NCBI GenBank assembly: GCA_963706425.1
Contig: CAVPMN010000020.1
Coordinates: 1,116,001-1,180,000 of the forward strand
Length of the DNA stretch: 64,000 nt
Reading direction: 5' to 3'
Source: CAVPMN01 sp963706425
GTDB taxonomy: Bacteria > Actinomycetota > Acidimicrobiia > Acidimicrobiales > Acidimicrobilacustridaceae
Part shown: piece by piece, positions 18,096 through 27,934 of the stretch
How positions within the stretch are numbered: the stretch's first letter is position 1
Layout: every line of letters starts with the position of its first letter
The notes under the pieces: model-generated
The model's input: only the letters and a program-made list of their open reading frames with translations
What the model was told of the DNA's origin: nothing
The model's database searches: none
Translations under genes and position numbers: made by a program

Positions 18096-18863
18096 GTGGC
18101 ATTGCTCGAAGCCTGCGGGCTGGTGAAGGCGTTCAAGGGAACGGTGGCCGTCGACGGTGTCGACGTGGTGGTGCGCGAGGGCGAGCGGGTCGCGCTGCTC
18201 GGGCCGAACGGAGCGGGGAAGACCACGACCCTGCTGATGCTGCTCGGTGCCATCACGCCCGACCGGGGCACGGTCGAGATCGCCGGGTTGCGCCTGCCGA
18301 AGAAGCGCAGCCAGGCCATGGAGCACGTGGGCTTCGTCGCCGGCTACCTGCCCCTGCCCGACCGACTGCGCGTGCGTGAGGCGCTCGATCTGTTCGCCAG
18401 CTTCTACGGGCTGGCCGACCCGACGCCCTACATCGACCAGGCGCTCGAGCGCTTCCGCATCGGCCACCTGGCCGACCGCATGTGCCTCGAGCTGTCGTCG
18501 GGCCAGCGCACGCTCGTCGGCATCTGCAAGGCGATCCTGCACCACCCCGACCTGCTCGTGCTCGACGAGCCCACCGCCTCACTCGATCCCGACGTCGCCT
18601 ACCGGGTGCGCACCGGCCTGGCGGAGCTGTCGCGCGACGCCGGCACCGCGCTGCTCGTCACCAGCCACAACATGACCGAGGTCGAGCATCTGTGCGACCG
18701 GGTGGTCTTCGTGTCCGCCGGGCGGGTCGTGGCCGACGGCACTCCGGCCGAGGTAGCCGACTCGTTCGGTCACGGAAGCCTCGAGGACGTCTTCCTCGAC
18801 CTCGCCGGCACCCATCGCGACCCCCTCAGCGGCGGGTCCGAAGAGACCGCGCACCAGCCATGA
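18096..18863 (+). CDS. ABC transporter ATP-binding protein
   Basis: 255-residue ATPase. Walker A GPNGAGKTTTLLML, signature LSSGQRTLVGICKA (a variant of LSGGQ, with SS in place of SG), Walker B LLVLDEPTASLDPD, H-loop VTSHNM. Start is GTG without an obvious ribosome site. Belongs to the two-component exporter class (drug, polysaccharide or lipid). The stop overlaps the start of the permease gene as ATGA, so the two are translationally coupled. Confidence 0.92.
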   Translation: MALLEACGLVKAFKGTVAVDGVDVVVREGERVALLGPNGAGKTTTLLMLLGAITPDRGTVEIAGLRLPKKRSQAMEHVGFVAGYLPLPDRLRVREALDLFASFYGLADPTPYIDQALERFRIGHLADRMCLELSSGQRTLVGICKAILHHPDLLVLDEPTASLDPDVAYRVRTGLAELSRDAGTALLVTSHNMTEVEHLCDRVVFVSAGRVVADGTPAEVADSFGHGSLEDVFLDLAGTHRDPLSGGSEETAHQP

Positions 18864-19651
18864 GTTGGCTCCGCATCCGCGCCGTCGCCCGCCGTCACGC
18901 CTATGTCCTGTGGCGCAGCCCCCACCGCTGGTTCGACGTCACCATCTGGCCGCTCGTCGACGCCCTGCTCTTCGGATCGCTCGGCGTCTACGTGGCCCAG
19001 CAGGGAGGCGACTCGTCGAAGGCCGGCGTGGCCTACCTGCTCGCCGGCATCCTGCTGTTCCACGTCATCTACCAGTCCCAGATCGCCGTCTCGACCGGCT
19101 TTCTCGAAGAGACCTGGTCGCGCAACCTGCTCAACCTCATGACCACCCCGCTCAGGGAGGTCGAGTACGCGTGCGGGGTCGCGCTGTTCGGCATGGTCAA
19201 GCTCGCCATCGGCCTGTCGGTCGTAGCCCTCACCGCCATCGGCTTCTACTCGTTCAACATCCTCGACGTCGGATGGGGCCTGCTGCCCATCGGCGCGCTG
19301 CTGCTCGTGGCCGGGTGGTCGATCTCGCTGTTCGTCATCGGTCTGGTGCTGCGGTTCGGCCAGAGCGCCGAAGTGCTGGCGTGGGGCATCTTGTTCGTGA
19401 TCATGCCGCTGTCGGGCGTGTTCTACCCGGTCGAGTCACTGCCCACCGTGCTGCAGCCGATCGCGCAGATCCTGCCCACCACGCACGCGTTCAACGCGGC
19501 ACGCACCCTGCTCGACGGGCAGCCCATGCCGTGGGACCAACTGCTCTACTCGCTCGCCGGCTGCGTGCTCGTCGCCATCCTCGGGGTGGCCTTCCTCGCC
19601 CACATGCTCACCGTGTTCCGCCGTCGTGGCCTGGTGACCCGCTTCAGCTGA
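18860..19651 (+). CDS. ABC-2 type transporter permease
   Basis: 263 residues with six predicted membrane helices, among them GVAYLLAGILLFHVIYQSQ and LLPIGALLLVAGWSISLFVI, and the ABC-2 feature FVIMPLSGVFYPVESLP near the C-terminus. Pairs with the ATPase gene immediately upstream to make an exporter; the substrate is not indicated. Converges with the ApgM-like gene with only six bases between the stops. Confidence 0.9.
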   Translation: MSWLRIRAVARRHAYVLWRSPHRWFDVTIWPLVDALLFGSLGVYVAQQGGDSSKAGVAYLLAGILLFHVIYQSQIAVSTGFLEETWSRNLLNLMTTPLREVEYACGVALFGMVKLAIGLSVVALTAIGFYSFNILDVGWGLLPIGALLLVAGWSISLFVIGLVLRFGQSAEVLAWGILFVIMPLSGVFYPVESLPTVLQPIAQILPTTHAFNAARTLLDGQPMPWDQLLYSLAGCVLVAILGVAFLAHMLTVFRRRGLVTRFS

Positions 19652-19657
19652 TCGGGT

Positions 19658-20806
19658 TCAGCGCGCGCCGACCAGCCGGCCCATCAGCTCGTGACCGGCG
19701 ACCGGGTCGCGATCGGCCACCCCGGCCTCGGTGTAGACGCCACCGGCGCCGTCGGTGGCGGAGTCGACGAGCAGGTAGGGCACCGGGTCGGAGGTGTGGG
19801 TCTTGAGCCGCAGCGGGGTGGCGTGGTCGGGCAGCAGCAGCAGCCGCCAGGGCCCGAGCAGGTCGAGCCCCGCCACCAGGTCGGTGAGGATCTCGCGATC
19901 CCATCGCTCGAGGGCCCGGACCTTCTGGTCGACATCGCCCGCGTGGCCCGCCTCGTCGGTGGCCTCGACGTGGATGATGAACAGGTCGGCCCCGTCGGCG
20001 AGCGAGTCGAGGGCGCACTCGCGCTGGGCGGCGTAGTCGGTGTCGTAGCCGGCCGTCATCCCGTCGACGTCGACCACCTCGATGCCGGTGAGCACGCCGA
20101 GGCCCCGCACCAGGTCGACCGCGCTGTTGAGGGCCGCGTCGAGCCCGAATCGACTGGAGAACGAGGGCATCTGCGGTTGAGAGCCCTGGCCCCACAACCA
20201 GATCTGGTTGGCCTGGAGGTCGAACCGGCCCACGACGTCGCGGGAGGCGTCCATCAGCTCGATCAGCTGGTGGGCCGCCGTGCCGGTGGGCAGCACCACG
20301 GGCTTGTCGGACAGGTCGTGGGGCGGCACGCACTGGGCATCGGCCCACGAGTCGGGCGCCACCAGGATGTGGCGGTACTCGACGCCGGGGTGAAACCCGA
20401 GCCCATCGGACGCCAGCTCGGCGTCGAGGGCCTCGATGACCTTGCGCGCCTCGTCGGAGCCCGGGTGCCCACCGGCGAAGTCGACCATGGTGCCGTCGGC
20501 CCCGACGGTGACGAGATTGCATCGGAACGCGACCTCGTCGGGTGCGAGCCGGAGGTTGAGGGCGGCCGCCTCGATGGGCGCCCGGCCCGTGTGGTAGCGG
20601 GCGGGGTCGTAGCCGAAGATCGACATGTTGCCGACGTCGCTGCCCGGCGGCATCCCTGGCGGGATCACTGCGGCCCGACCCACCTCGGACCGGGCGGCGA
20701 GGGCCGTCAGGGTGGGCATCGACGCCACCTCGAGGGGGGTGCGACCACCGAGCTCGTCGACCGGCTCGTCGGCACAGCCGTCGGGGACGCACACCACGTA
20801 CTTCAT
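19658..20806 (-). CDS. ApgM-like protein, proposed homoserine kinase replacing ThrB
   Basis: 382-residue member of the alkaline-phosphatase/cofactor-independent phosphoglycerate mutase superfamily. Metal and nucleophile motifs: VPDGCADEPVDELGG (Asp9), PPGSDVGNMSIFGYDP (Ser56), IIHVEATDEAGHAGD, LLPDHATPLRLKTHTSDP. The family TIGR02535 was proposed from gene context to be a homoserine kinase. Here the gene follows thrC and hom in one operon and occupies exactly the place of thrB in the actinobacterial order hom-thrC-thrB-rho, and no GHMP-type thrB is present. A true phosphoglycerate mutase (ApgM) remains the alternative. Confidence 0.8.
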   Translation of the reverse strand: MKYVVCVPDGCADEPVDELGGRTPLEVASMPTLTALAARSEVGRAAVIPPGMPPGSDVGNMSIFGYDPARYHTGRAPIEAAALNLRLAPDEVAFRCNLVTVGADGTMVDFAGGHPGSDEARKVIEALDAELASDGLGFHPGVEYRHILVAPDSWADAQCVPPHDLSDKPVVLPTGTAAHQLIELMDASRDVVGRFDLQANQIWLWGQGSQPQMPSFSSRFGLDAALNSAVDLVRGLGVLTGIEVVDVDGMTAGYDTDYAAQRECALDSLADGADLFIIHVEATDEAGHAGDVDQKVRALERWDREILTDLVAGLDLLGPWRLLLLPDHATPLRLKTHTSDPVPYLLVDSATDGAGGVYTEAGVADRDPVAGHELMGRLVGAR

Positions 20807-20862
20807 CGTTCGATCATGCCAGGAAACGCCGCCGGATACCCCGTCGAGTTCGCGGGCAGGCG

Positions 20863-22257
20863 TCAGTCGGGCAGCGTGCTGTCGACGTAGGCCTTCAGCG
20901 TCTCGACGTCGGCCGGCAGGTGATCGAAGCGCTCGGGCCGCTCGAACAGGTCGGCCAGGCGCGGCGGCAGAGGCGGGCGCACACCGGTGGCCGCCTCGAC
21001 CGCGTCGGGGAACTTCGCCGGGTGGGCGGTTGCCAACGTCACCATCGGCACCGACGCATCGCGCCGGGCCTCGATGGCGGCCCCCAACCCCACGGCCGTG
21101 TGCGGGTCGACGAGCAGCTGATGACGCGCGAACACCTCCGCGATCACCTGCTTGGTCTGCTCGTCGTCGAGTCGGGCCGCCGACCAGTGCTCGCTGAGCG
21201 CACCCATGCGGTCGGCGTCGATGTCGACCACACCCTCCGACCGGAACCGCATCATGAGCTCGGCGATGTCGGCGCCCTCACGACCGTAGAGCTCGAACAG
21301 GAGCCGCTCGAGGTTGCTCGACACCTGGATGTCCATGCTCGGGCTGAGCGTGGGGTGCACCTCGGTGATCGCCATCGACCCGGTGGTGAGGAATCGGGTG
21401 AGGATGTCGTTGCGGTTGCTACCGACGACGAACTGCGAGATCGGCGTGCCCATGCGCTGCGCGCCGTAGCCCGCGAACACGTTGCCGAAGTTGCCGGTGG
21501 GCACCGAGAAGGCGACCGGCGAGACCCCCCGGGTGAGACGGGCGACGGCCACCACGTAGTAGACGATCTGGGCCATGACGCGGGCCCAGTTGATGGAGTT
21601 GACCGCCGACAACCGGCGTCGGTCACGGAACTGGTGGTCGGCGAAGAGGGCCTTCACCAGGTCCTGGCAGTCGTCGAAGGTGCCGTCGACGGCCACGTTG
21701 TGCACGTTGGGGCTGAGCACGGTGGTCATCTGCCGACGCTGCACCTCGCTGACGCGACCGGCCGGATGGAGGATGAACACGTCGATCGCCTCGCGATCGC
21801 GACACGCTTCGATGGCAGCCGAGCCCGTGTCACCGGACGTGGCGCCGACGATGGTGACCCGCTCGTGTCGCGCGTGCAGCTCATGATCGAAGAGTCGACC
21901 GACGAGCTGGAGGGCGATGTCTTTGAACGCGAGCGTGGGCCCGTGGAACAGCTCGAGCAGCCAGAGGCCGTCGCCCAGGTCGACCAGTGGCGTGACGTCG
22001 GGGTCGTCGAAGGTGGCGTAGGCGTCGTGCACCAGCGCGGCGAACACGTCGCGCTCGATGCTGCCCTCGACATAGGGCCACATCACCTCGACGGCCACGT
22101 CGGCGTACGCCAGATCGGCGAAGCGGGCCAGGGCACCGACAGGCAGCGTGGGCCACGAGTCGGGCACGTAGAGCCCACCGTCGCGAGCCAGACCGGCGAG
22201 CAGCGCATCGCCGAACTCGAGCACGGGGGCCGAGCCGCGTGTGCTGACGTACTTCAC
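20863..22257 (-). CDS. thrC: Threonine synthase
   Basis: PLP enzyme making threonine from O-phosphohomoserine. 464 residues, the long form. PLP lysine in FHGPTLAFKDIALQ (Lys112), phosphate-binding VGATSGDTGSAAIEA, and VPTGNFGNVFAGYGA. Its ATG overlaps the hom stop by 4 bases. It needs phosphohomoserine, which implies that a homoserine kinase activity exists in the cell. Confidence 0.96.
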   Translation of the reverse strand: MKYVSTRGSAPVLEFGDALLAGLARDGGLYVPDSWPTLPVGALARFADLAYADVAVEVMWPYVEGSIERDVFAALVHDAYATFDDPDVTPLVDLGDGLWLLELFHGPTLAFKDIALQLVGRLFDHELHARHERVTIVGATSGDTGSAAIEACRDREAIDVFILHPAGRVSEVQRRQMTTVLSPNVHNVAVDGTFDDCQDLVKALFADHQFRDRRRLSAVNSINWARVMAQIVYYVVAVARLTRGVSPVAFSVPTGNFGNVFAGYGAQRMGTPISQFVVGSNRNDILTRFLTTGSMAITEVHPTLSPSMDIQVSSNLERLLFELYGREGADIAELMMRFRSEGVVDIDADRMGALSEHWSAARLDDEQTKQVIAEVFARHQLLVDPHTAVGLGAAIEARRDASVPMVTLATAHPAKFPDAVEAATGVRPPLPPRLADLFERPERFDHLPADVETLKAYVDSTLPD

Positions 22258-23570
22258 GCCAGGTCACCATCGGCGGCCAGCGCGCGCACCAGGCTGCCCA
22301 CGCGCCGCACCGCGTCGAGCTCGCGCAGGTCGCGCACGGTGGCCTGCATGTCGCGCTCGCGTGCGCGGTGGGTGATGAACACGATGCGGGCCTCGTCACC
22401 GTGGCCCTCCTGCTCCATCGACGAGATCGACACGCCGTGGGTGCCGAACACCCCGGCGATGGCGGCGAGCACACCCGGCTGGTCGGCGGCGTCGATGCTC
22501 AGGTAGTAGGCGGACTCGAGCTCGTCGATGGGCCGGATGTGGCCCACCCCCAGTGATCCGATGGCCGCGTGGGTGCCCTTGCGGAGGTTCACAGCGGCGT
22601 CGATGAGATCGCCGAGCACCGCGCTGGCCGTGGGGAACCCGCCGGCGCCGCGGCCGTAGAACATGAGCTCACCGACGGCCGCGCCGTGCACGAAGACGGC
22701 ATTGAAGCTCTCGCGCACCGAAGCCAGCGGATGGGTGGCCGGCAACATCACCGGATGCACCCGCACGGCCAGCTCGATGGGCTGCCCGGGTCCGGTGCTG
22801 AACTGGTCGGCGAGGGCCAGCAGCTTCACGACCAGCCCCCGACTGGCCGCATAGGCGATGTCGTCGGCGCCCAGGCCCGAGATGCCCTCGTGGTAGACGT
22901 CGCCCGCCACCACTCGGACGCCGAAGGCGATGCTGGCGAGGATGGCGATCTTGGCGCCGGCGTCGTAGCCCTCGACGTCGGCCGTGGGGTCGGCCTCGGC
23001 ATAGCCCAGGGCCTGCGCCTCGGCGAGCGCATCGGCGTAGGACGCACCCGCTTCGGTCATGCGCGTGAGGATGTAGTTGGTGGTGCCGTTCACGATGCCG
23101 AGGATCTGGTCGACCGGCTCGCCGAGCAGCGACTCACGCAGGGGACGCACGAGCGGGATGCCACCCGCCACCGCCGCCTCGAACAGCACGTCGACCCCGG
23201 CGGCCTCGGCGGCCGCGAAGATCTCGGCGCCGACGTTGGCCAGCAGCTCCTTGTTGGCGGTGACCACTGGCTTGCCGGCCTTGATGGCGTCGAGCAGCAG
23301 CGCGCGGGCGGGCTCGATGCCACCCATCACCTCGATCACGATGTCGATGTCGGGATCGACCACCACCGCTTGCGCGTCGTTGGTGAACACGGCGGGCGCA
23401 AGTGCGACGCCGCGGTCCTTCGACACGTTGCGCACCGCGACGCGCGTGACCTCGAGGCGCACACCGGTGCGAGCAGCGATGACCTCGGACTGCCGCTGGA
23501 TCAACTCGACGAGCGGCGCCCCGACGGTGCCACAGCCCAGCATGCCGATTCGGACGACAGGGTCGTTCAC
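22254..23570 (-). CDS. hom: Homoserine dehydrogenase
   Basis: NAD(P)H-dependent reduction of aspartate semialdehyde to homoserine. N-terminal Rossmann motif RIGMLGCGTVGAPLVELI, catalytic region VTANKELLAN and EAAVAGGIPLVRPLRESL, dimerisation and substrate segment YAEADPTADVEGYDA, and a C-terminal ACT domain (DQPGVLAAIAGVFGTHGVSI) that suggests threonine feedback. Start is GTG (VNDPVVRIG); the frame is open upstream but that part lies in lacZ. Ten bases separate it from the upstream lacZ stop. Confidence 0.95.
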   Translation of the reverse strand: MNDPVVRIGMLGCGTVGAPLVELIQRQSEVIAARTGVRLEVTRVAVRNVSKDRGVALAPAVFTNDAQAVVVDPDIDIVIEVMGGIEPARALLLDAIKAGKPVVTANKELLANVGAEIFAAAEAAGVDVLFEAAVAGGIPLVRPLRESLLGEPVDQILGIVNGTTNYILTRMTEAGASYADALAEAQALGYAEADPTADVEGYDAGAKIAILASIAFGVRVVAGDVYHEGISGLGADDIAYAASRGLVVKLLALADQFSTGPGQPIELAVRVHPVMLPATHPLASVRESFNAVFVHGAAVGELMFYGRGAGGFPTASAVLGDLIDAAVNLRKGTHAAIGSLGVGHIRPIDELESAYYLSIDAADQPGVLAAIAGVFGTHGVSISSMEQEGHGDEARIVFITHRARERDMQATVRDLRELDAVRRVGSLVRALAADGDLA

Positions 23571-23580
23571 GCCGCCGAGG

Positions 23581-26500
23581 CTAGTAGCGCTGCGCGATCG
23601 CCCGAGCACGGGTTCCGGGATCGTCGTGCCGGGCGTCGTAGGTCGCCATCACCCACCGCCATGCGTAGCGGCCCGGGCCCACGCGGTAGCCGGGGGCGGT
23701 GTCGGGGCCGCAGCTGAGCGTGCCCAGCCCTCGATGGGCGACATCGAGGTGCACGAACGTCTCGGGGCGCGGCTGGAGCTCCGTGAGATCGCGCGACCGC
23801 CACAGATCCTCGACCGAGTAGTGGCTGGCCGAAAACGCGAACGGCGAGCCCGTGGCCACCACCAGGAGACCGTCGCGCTCGTCGGTGTGTCGGAGGGCGA
23901 ACCAGCGGGTGTCGAGGTGCAGGCCGTGCTCTTGGGGCACGAGGTAAGGCACGAACTGATCGGCGACGGTCGACTCCCATCGACCGACGAGACCGGCCGA
24001 CCGCCGGTCGGGATAGGTCTCGTGACGACCGAGGCCGTACCACTCGAGGTGCTCGAAACCCGGGAGCACGACGAACGAGACGCCGACCCGGGGGATGTCG
24101 TCGAGCGAGTCGGGCACGTCGATCTGGGTGTCGATGACGACCTCGCCGTCGGGCCCACACGAGACGACCTGCTGACAGCCGACGCCCGCTTCGTCGAGTC
24201 GAGAGGGATCGTCGAGGCCCGCCGCCAGCCACCTGGTGAGTGGTTTGGCGGCCTCGTCGCTCCACCCGTCGCTGCGGTCGCGGAGGATCTTCAGACCGTC
24301 GTTGTCGGTGGGCGCCCGCCACAGCGTCGGCGCCGGCGAGCTCACCAGGGGTAGATCGGCGAAGGCCCGCCCCGCGTCGACGGCCGCCAGTTCGACTTGG
24401 TCCCCCGGGCGCCGCTTCGCGGCGCGGGCTCGCACCGGCAGCGCGAACTGCTGCCACGCGACCAGGTGCCCCTTCGGTGCCCACGCGCTCGCCCGGACCG
24501 TGCGCACAGCGATGGCCAGGTGAGCCTCTTGCCCCGCCCCGAGCGAGGGCATGGCGAAAGGCAGTTCGAGCGTGGCCTGAGCCTGCGGCCCGAGGGCGGG
24601 CAGGTCGATGGTGTCGCTCTGCACCACCTCACCGTCGACCGTCACCTCCCAACGTGCCCGCAGCCAGCCCAGATCGCGGAACCACTGCTTGTTGGTGACC
24701 TTCACCTGCTTCTTGCGCAGCCCCGCCGCGGTGGCCTCGATGCGCACGGGAGCGGCGAGGTAGGCCAACTCGATCAGGCCGGGGTGGGGCTCGCCGTCGG
24801 GCCCGACCAGGCCGTCGGCCACGAAGTTGGCGTCGTTGGGCTCGTCGCCGAACTGGCCGCCGTAGGCGAAGTAGGGCCGGCCGTCGTCGGTGGTGGCGGC
24901 CAGACCGTGGTCCTTCCACTCCCACACGAACCCGCCCTGCAGGCCGTCGTGGCGTTCGAACGCGGCGTAGTAGTCGGCCAGCCCGCCGTTCGAGTTGCCC
25001 ATGGCATGGGAGTACTCGCAGAGGATCAGCGGCCGTCGCCGGTCGGCGGTCGTCTGCGACCACCGCACGATGTCGTCGACCGAGGCATACATGGGACACA
25101 CGATGTCGGTGACGGGCGCGTCCGCGTAGAGGTCGACCAGCAGCGCGCCCTCGTAGTGGAGCGGTCGGGTGGGATCGGCCCGGCGGACCCAGGCCGCGGC
25201 GGCATCATGGGCTGCGCCGTAGCCGCTCTCGTTGCCGAGCGACCAGGCGATGACCGACGGATGGTTCTTGTCGCGCTCGACCATCCGCGCCACCCGCTCG
25301 ACGATGGCCGTGCGATAGCGCGGGTCGTCACACAGGCTGGTGATGAACGCGTGGCTCTCGACGTTGGCCTCGTCGATGACATAGAGGCCGAGCTCGTCGC
25401 ACAGGTCGAGCAGGCGGTGGTCGTTGGGGTAGTGCGCGCACCGCACCGCGTTGATGTTGTGGCGCTTCATGGTGACGAGATCGTGTCGCATGTCGTCGAC
25501 GGTCACGGCCCGGCCGCGCTCGGGATGATGGTCGTGCCGGTTGACGCCGTGGATCATCACCGGTTGCCCGTTGATCAGCAGTTGTCGATCGCGGACTTCG
25601 ACCGTGCGGAAACCGACGCGCTCGGTGACGACCTCCCTGACCTCCCCGTCGGGGTCGATCAACGACACGAGCAGTCGGTAGAGCGAGGGGGTCTCGGCCG
25701 ACCAGGGATCGACGGTCGGCACCTCGGCGTGCAGAGCCACCTGGTGGCCCCAGAACAGGTAAGGCGTGACGTCGGCGGGCACCTCGGCGGCGAGGGGCGC
25801 GCGCACCACCCGCTTGCCGCCCAGCGTCTCGAGCCGGGCCTCGATGCGCCATCCGGGCCGGCGGTCGCCACCCGACGCGAAGCCGACCGTCACCTTGACG
25901 TCGAGCGTGCCGACGTCGCCGTCGAGGCCGGCCCGCACCCGCACATCGTCGATGCGGGTGGGGTCGGTGGCGTAGAGGAAGACCTCACGCTCGAGCCCGG
26001 CGTGCCACCAGTGGTCCTGGTCCTCGACGTAGCTGGCATCGCTCCAGCGCACGACCGTGCACACGAGCGTGTTCGATCCGAGCCGCACGTGATCGGTGAT
26101 GTCGAACTCGTTGGGCAGTCGGCTGTCCTTGCCCATGCCCACGGCCCGGCCGTTGACGTGCACGTAGAGCACGCTCTCGGCACTGCCGACGTGCAACACG
26201 ATGCGGCGGCGCTTCCAGGTGCGGGGCACCGTGAAGTCGGTGCGATAGACGCCCGTCGGGTTGTCGGCCGGCACGGCGGGGGGCAAGCCGCTGAACGGCA
26301 TGCGCACGTTGGTGTAGATGGGCCGGTCCCACCCCTGGGTGGTCCAACAGCCGGGCACCTCGATGGGCGACCAGCCGCTGCCGAGACCCACGTGCAGGGA
26401 CGGATCGGTCACGTCGATCGGCACGGCCTCGGGGGAGGCGAAGAGCCGGAACCGCCAGGTGCCGTTCATCGGCCGGTACCACGGCGATGCCTCCCGATCG

Positions 26501-26622
26501 CCCGTGCGGGCCGACTCGAGGTCGGGGAACGGCACGAGCGGTGGGCGCATCGGCAGGCGGTTGACGCTCACCAACTCGGGTGATTCCCACGTGCGCGTGC
26601 CCAGGAGCGAGAGGTCGGTCAC
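23581..26622 (-). CDS. lacZ: Glycoside hydrolase family 2 beta-galactosidase, LacZ type
   Basis: 1013 residues, full length and unbroken. Domain order as in LacZ: jelly-roll sugar-binding domain (WYRPMNGTWRFRLF; VPGCWTTQGWDRPIYTNV), immunoglobulin domains, TIM barrel with acid/base SLGNESGYG (Glu near 462) and nucleophile ILCEYSHAMGNSNGG (Glu near 534), and the C-terminal small chain with HTDERDG. No signal peptide, so cytoplasmic. It sits 43 bases after lysA and 10 before hom on the same strand, an unusual place for a catabolic enzyme. No lac-type repressor or permease is adjacent. Confidence 0.93.
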   Translation of the reverse strand: MTDLSLLGTRTWESPELVSVNRLPMRPPLVPFPDLESARTGDREASPWYRPMNGTWRFRLFASPEAVPIDVTDPSLHVGLGSGWSPIEVPGCWTTQGWDRPIYTNVRMPFSGLPPAVPADNPTGVYRTDFTVPRTWKRRRIVLHVGSAESVLYVHVNGRAVGMGKDSRLPNEFDITDHVRLGSNTLVCTVVRWSDASYVEDQDHWWHAGLEREVFLYATDPTRIDDVRVRAGLDGDVGTLDVKVTVGFASGGDRRPGWRIEARLETLGGKRVVRAPLAAEVPADVTPYLFWGHQVALHAEVPTVDPWSAETPSLYRLLVSLIDPDGEVREVVTERVGFRTVEVRDRQLLINGQPVMIHGVNRHDHHPERGRAVTVDDMRHDLVTMKRHNINAVRCAHYPNDHRLLDLCDELGLYVIDEANVESHAFITSLCDDPRYRTAIVERVARMVERDKNHPSVIAWSLGNESGYGAAHDAAAAWVRRADPTRPLHYEGALLVDLYADAPVTDIVCPMYASVDDIVRWSQTTADRRRPLILCEYSHAMGNSNGGLADYYAAFERHDGLQGGFVWEWKDHGLAATTDDGRPYFAYGGQFGDEPNDANFVADGLVGPDGEPHPGLIELAYLAAPVRIEATAAGLRKKQVKVTNKQWFRDLGWLRARWEVTVDGEVVQSDTIDLPALGPQAQATLELPFAMPSLGAGQEAHLAIAVRTVRASAWAPKGHLVAWQQFALPVRARAAKRRPGDQVELAAVDAGRAFADLPLVSSPAPTLWRAPTDNDGLKILRDRSDGWSDEAAKPLTRWLAAGLDDPSRLDEAGVGCQQVVSCGPDGEVVIDTQIDVPDSLDDIPRVGVSFVVLPGFEHLEWYGLGRHETYPDRRSAGLVGRWESTVADQFVPYLVPQEHGLHLDTRWFALRHTDERDGLLVVATGSPFAFSASHYSVEDLWRSRDLTELQPRPETFVHLDVAHRGLGTLSCGPDTAPGYRVGPGRYAWRWVMATYDARHDDPGTRARAIAQRY

Positions 26623-26665
26623 CGTCGCATTCTTCCCGAACTGCCGCCGGCGGACCGGACGTGGC

Positions 26666-27934
26666 TCAGGTGTCGAGCCGGACGAGGTCGTCGTAGGACT
26701 CGCGACGCACCACCACCCGGGCGTCGCCGTCGCGCACGAACACGACCGCCGGACGCAGCACCTTGTTGTAGTTGGACCCCATCGAGTGCCCGTAGGCGCC
26801 GGTGACCGGGGTGGCCACGATGTCGCCCACCTGCAGGTCGGCCGGCACCCGGCCGTCGACCACCAGCTTGTCGCCCGATTCGCAGTGCTTGCCGACCAGC
26901 GTGATCTGTTGCGGCCGGTCGGCCTCGACCGAACGTGGGAGGAAGGTCTCGTAGCCGCTGCCGTAGAGCACCGGTCGGGGGTTGTCGCTCATGCCGCCAT
27001 CGACTGCGACATAGGTGCGGATGCCCGGCAGCTCCTTGACCGTGCCCACCGTGTAGAGGGTGACCGCCGCCTGGGCCACGATGGCCCGGCCGGGCTCGGC
27101 CGTGACCGAGGCGGTGATGCCGTGCTCGGCACAGGCGGCGTGAATGGCCGCCCCCCACTCGGCGATGGTGGGCGCGTGCTCACCCTCGACGTAGGCCACG
27201 CCGAGCCCGCCCCCGATCGAGAGCTCGGGCAGTGCGTGGGCGTTCACGAACCCGGCCAGGGCCTCGACGGCCAGCTCGAAGAACTGGGCCTCGAACACCT
27301 GGCTGCCGATGTGGGCGTGGATGCCCACCAGCTCCATCGCCGGCGACGCGGCCATGCGGTCGAGCGCCTTGTCGGCGTCGCCGCTGTAGACCGCGAAACC
27401 GAACTTGGAGTCGTCCTGGCCGGTGCGGATGAACTCGTGCGTGTGAGCCTCGACCCCGGGGGTGATGCGCGCCAGCACCTTGGGTGCGGGCGAGCCCGCC
27501 TCGACCAACGACTCGATGCGGTCGAGCTCGTCGAACGAGTCGACGACGACCCGCCCGACACCTTGGTCGAGCGCGAGGCGCAGCTCGTCGAGCGACTTGT
27601 TGTTGCCGTGCAGCACCAGTCGGTCGGCGGGGACACCCGCCGTGCGGGCCACGTGGAACTCGCCACCCGTCGACACGTCGAGGTTCATCTGCTCTTCGAA
27701 CGCCAGGCGCGCCATCGCCTGGCACAGAAAGGCCTTCGTGGCGTAGTTCACCCCAGGCCCGAAGGCGGCCACCGCTTCGCGACAGCGGCTGCGCAGATGG
27801 TCTTCGTCGTAGACGAACAGCGGGGTGCCGAACTGGGCGACCAGATCGCCGACGGCGCAGCCTGCGATGAGCAGCTCGCCGTCGTCGCCCACCGACGAGT
27901 TGTCGGGCAGCAGCGACCACGGGATGGGGCTCAC
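26666..27934 (-). CDS. lysA: Diaminopimelate decarboxylase
   Basis: Last step of lysine synthesis. 422 residues, fold III PLP enzyme: PLP Lys in VNYATKAFLCQAM (Lys67), IGSQVFEAQFFELAVEAL, HxGS motif HAHIGSQ, PLP phosphate-binding GGGLGVAY and EPGRAIV, and the active-site CESGDKLV plus AYGHSMGSNYN. Start is GTG (VSPIPWSLLPDN), overlapping the argS stop as GTGA. Confidence 0.95.
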   Translation of the reverse strand: MSPIPWSLLPDNSSVGDDGELLIAGCAVGDLVAQFGTPLFVYDEDHLRSRCREAVAAFGPGVNYATKAFLCQAMARLAFEEQMNLDVSTGGEFHVARTAGVPADRLVLHGNNKSLDELRLALDQGVGRVVVDSFDELDRIESLVEAGSPAPKVLARITPGVEAHTHEFIRTGQDDSKFGFAVYSGDADKALDRMAASPAMELVGIHAHIGSQVFEAQFFELAVEALAGFVNAHALPELSIGGGLGVAYVEGEHAPTIAEWGAAIHAACAEHGITASVTAEPGRAIVAQAAVTLYTVGTVKELPGIRTYVAVDGGMSDNPRPVLYGSGYETFLPRSVEADRPQQITLVGKHCESGDKLVVDGRVPADLQVGDIVATPVTGAYGHSMGSNYNKVLRPAVVFVRDGDARVVVRRESYDDLVRLDT

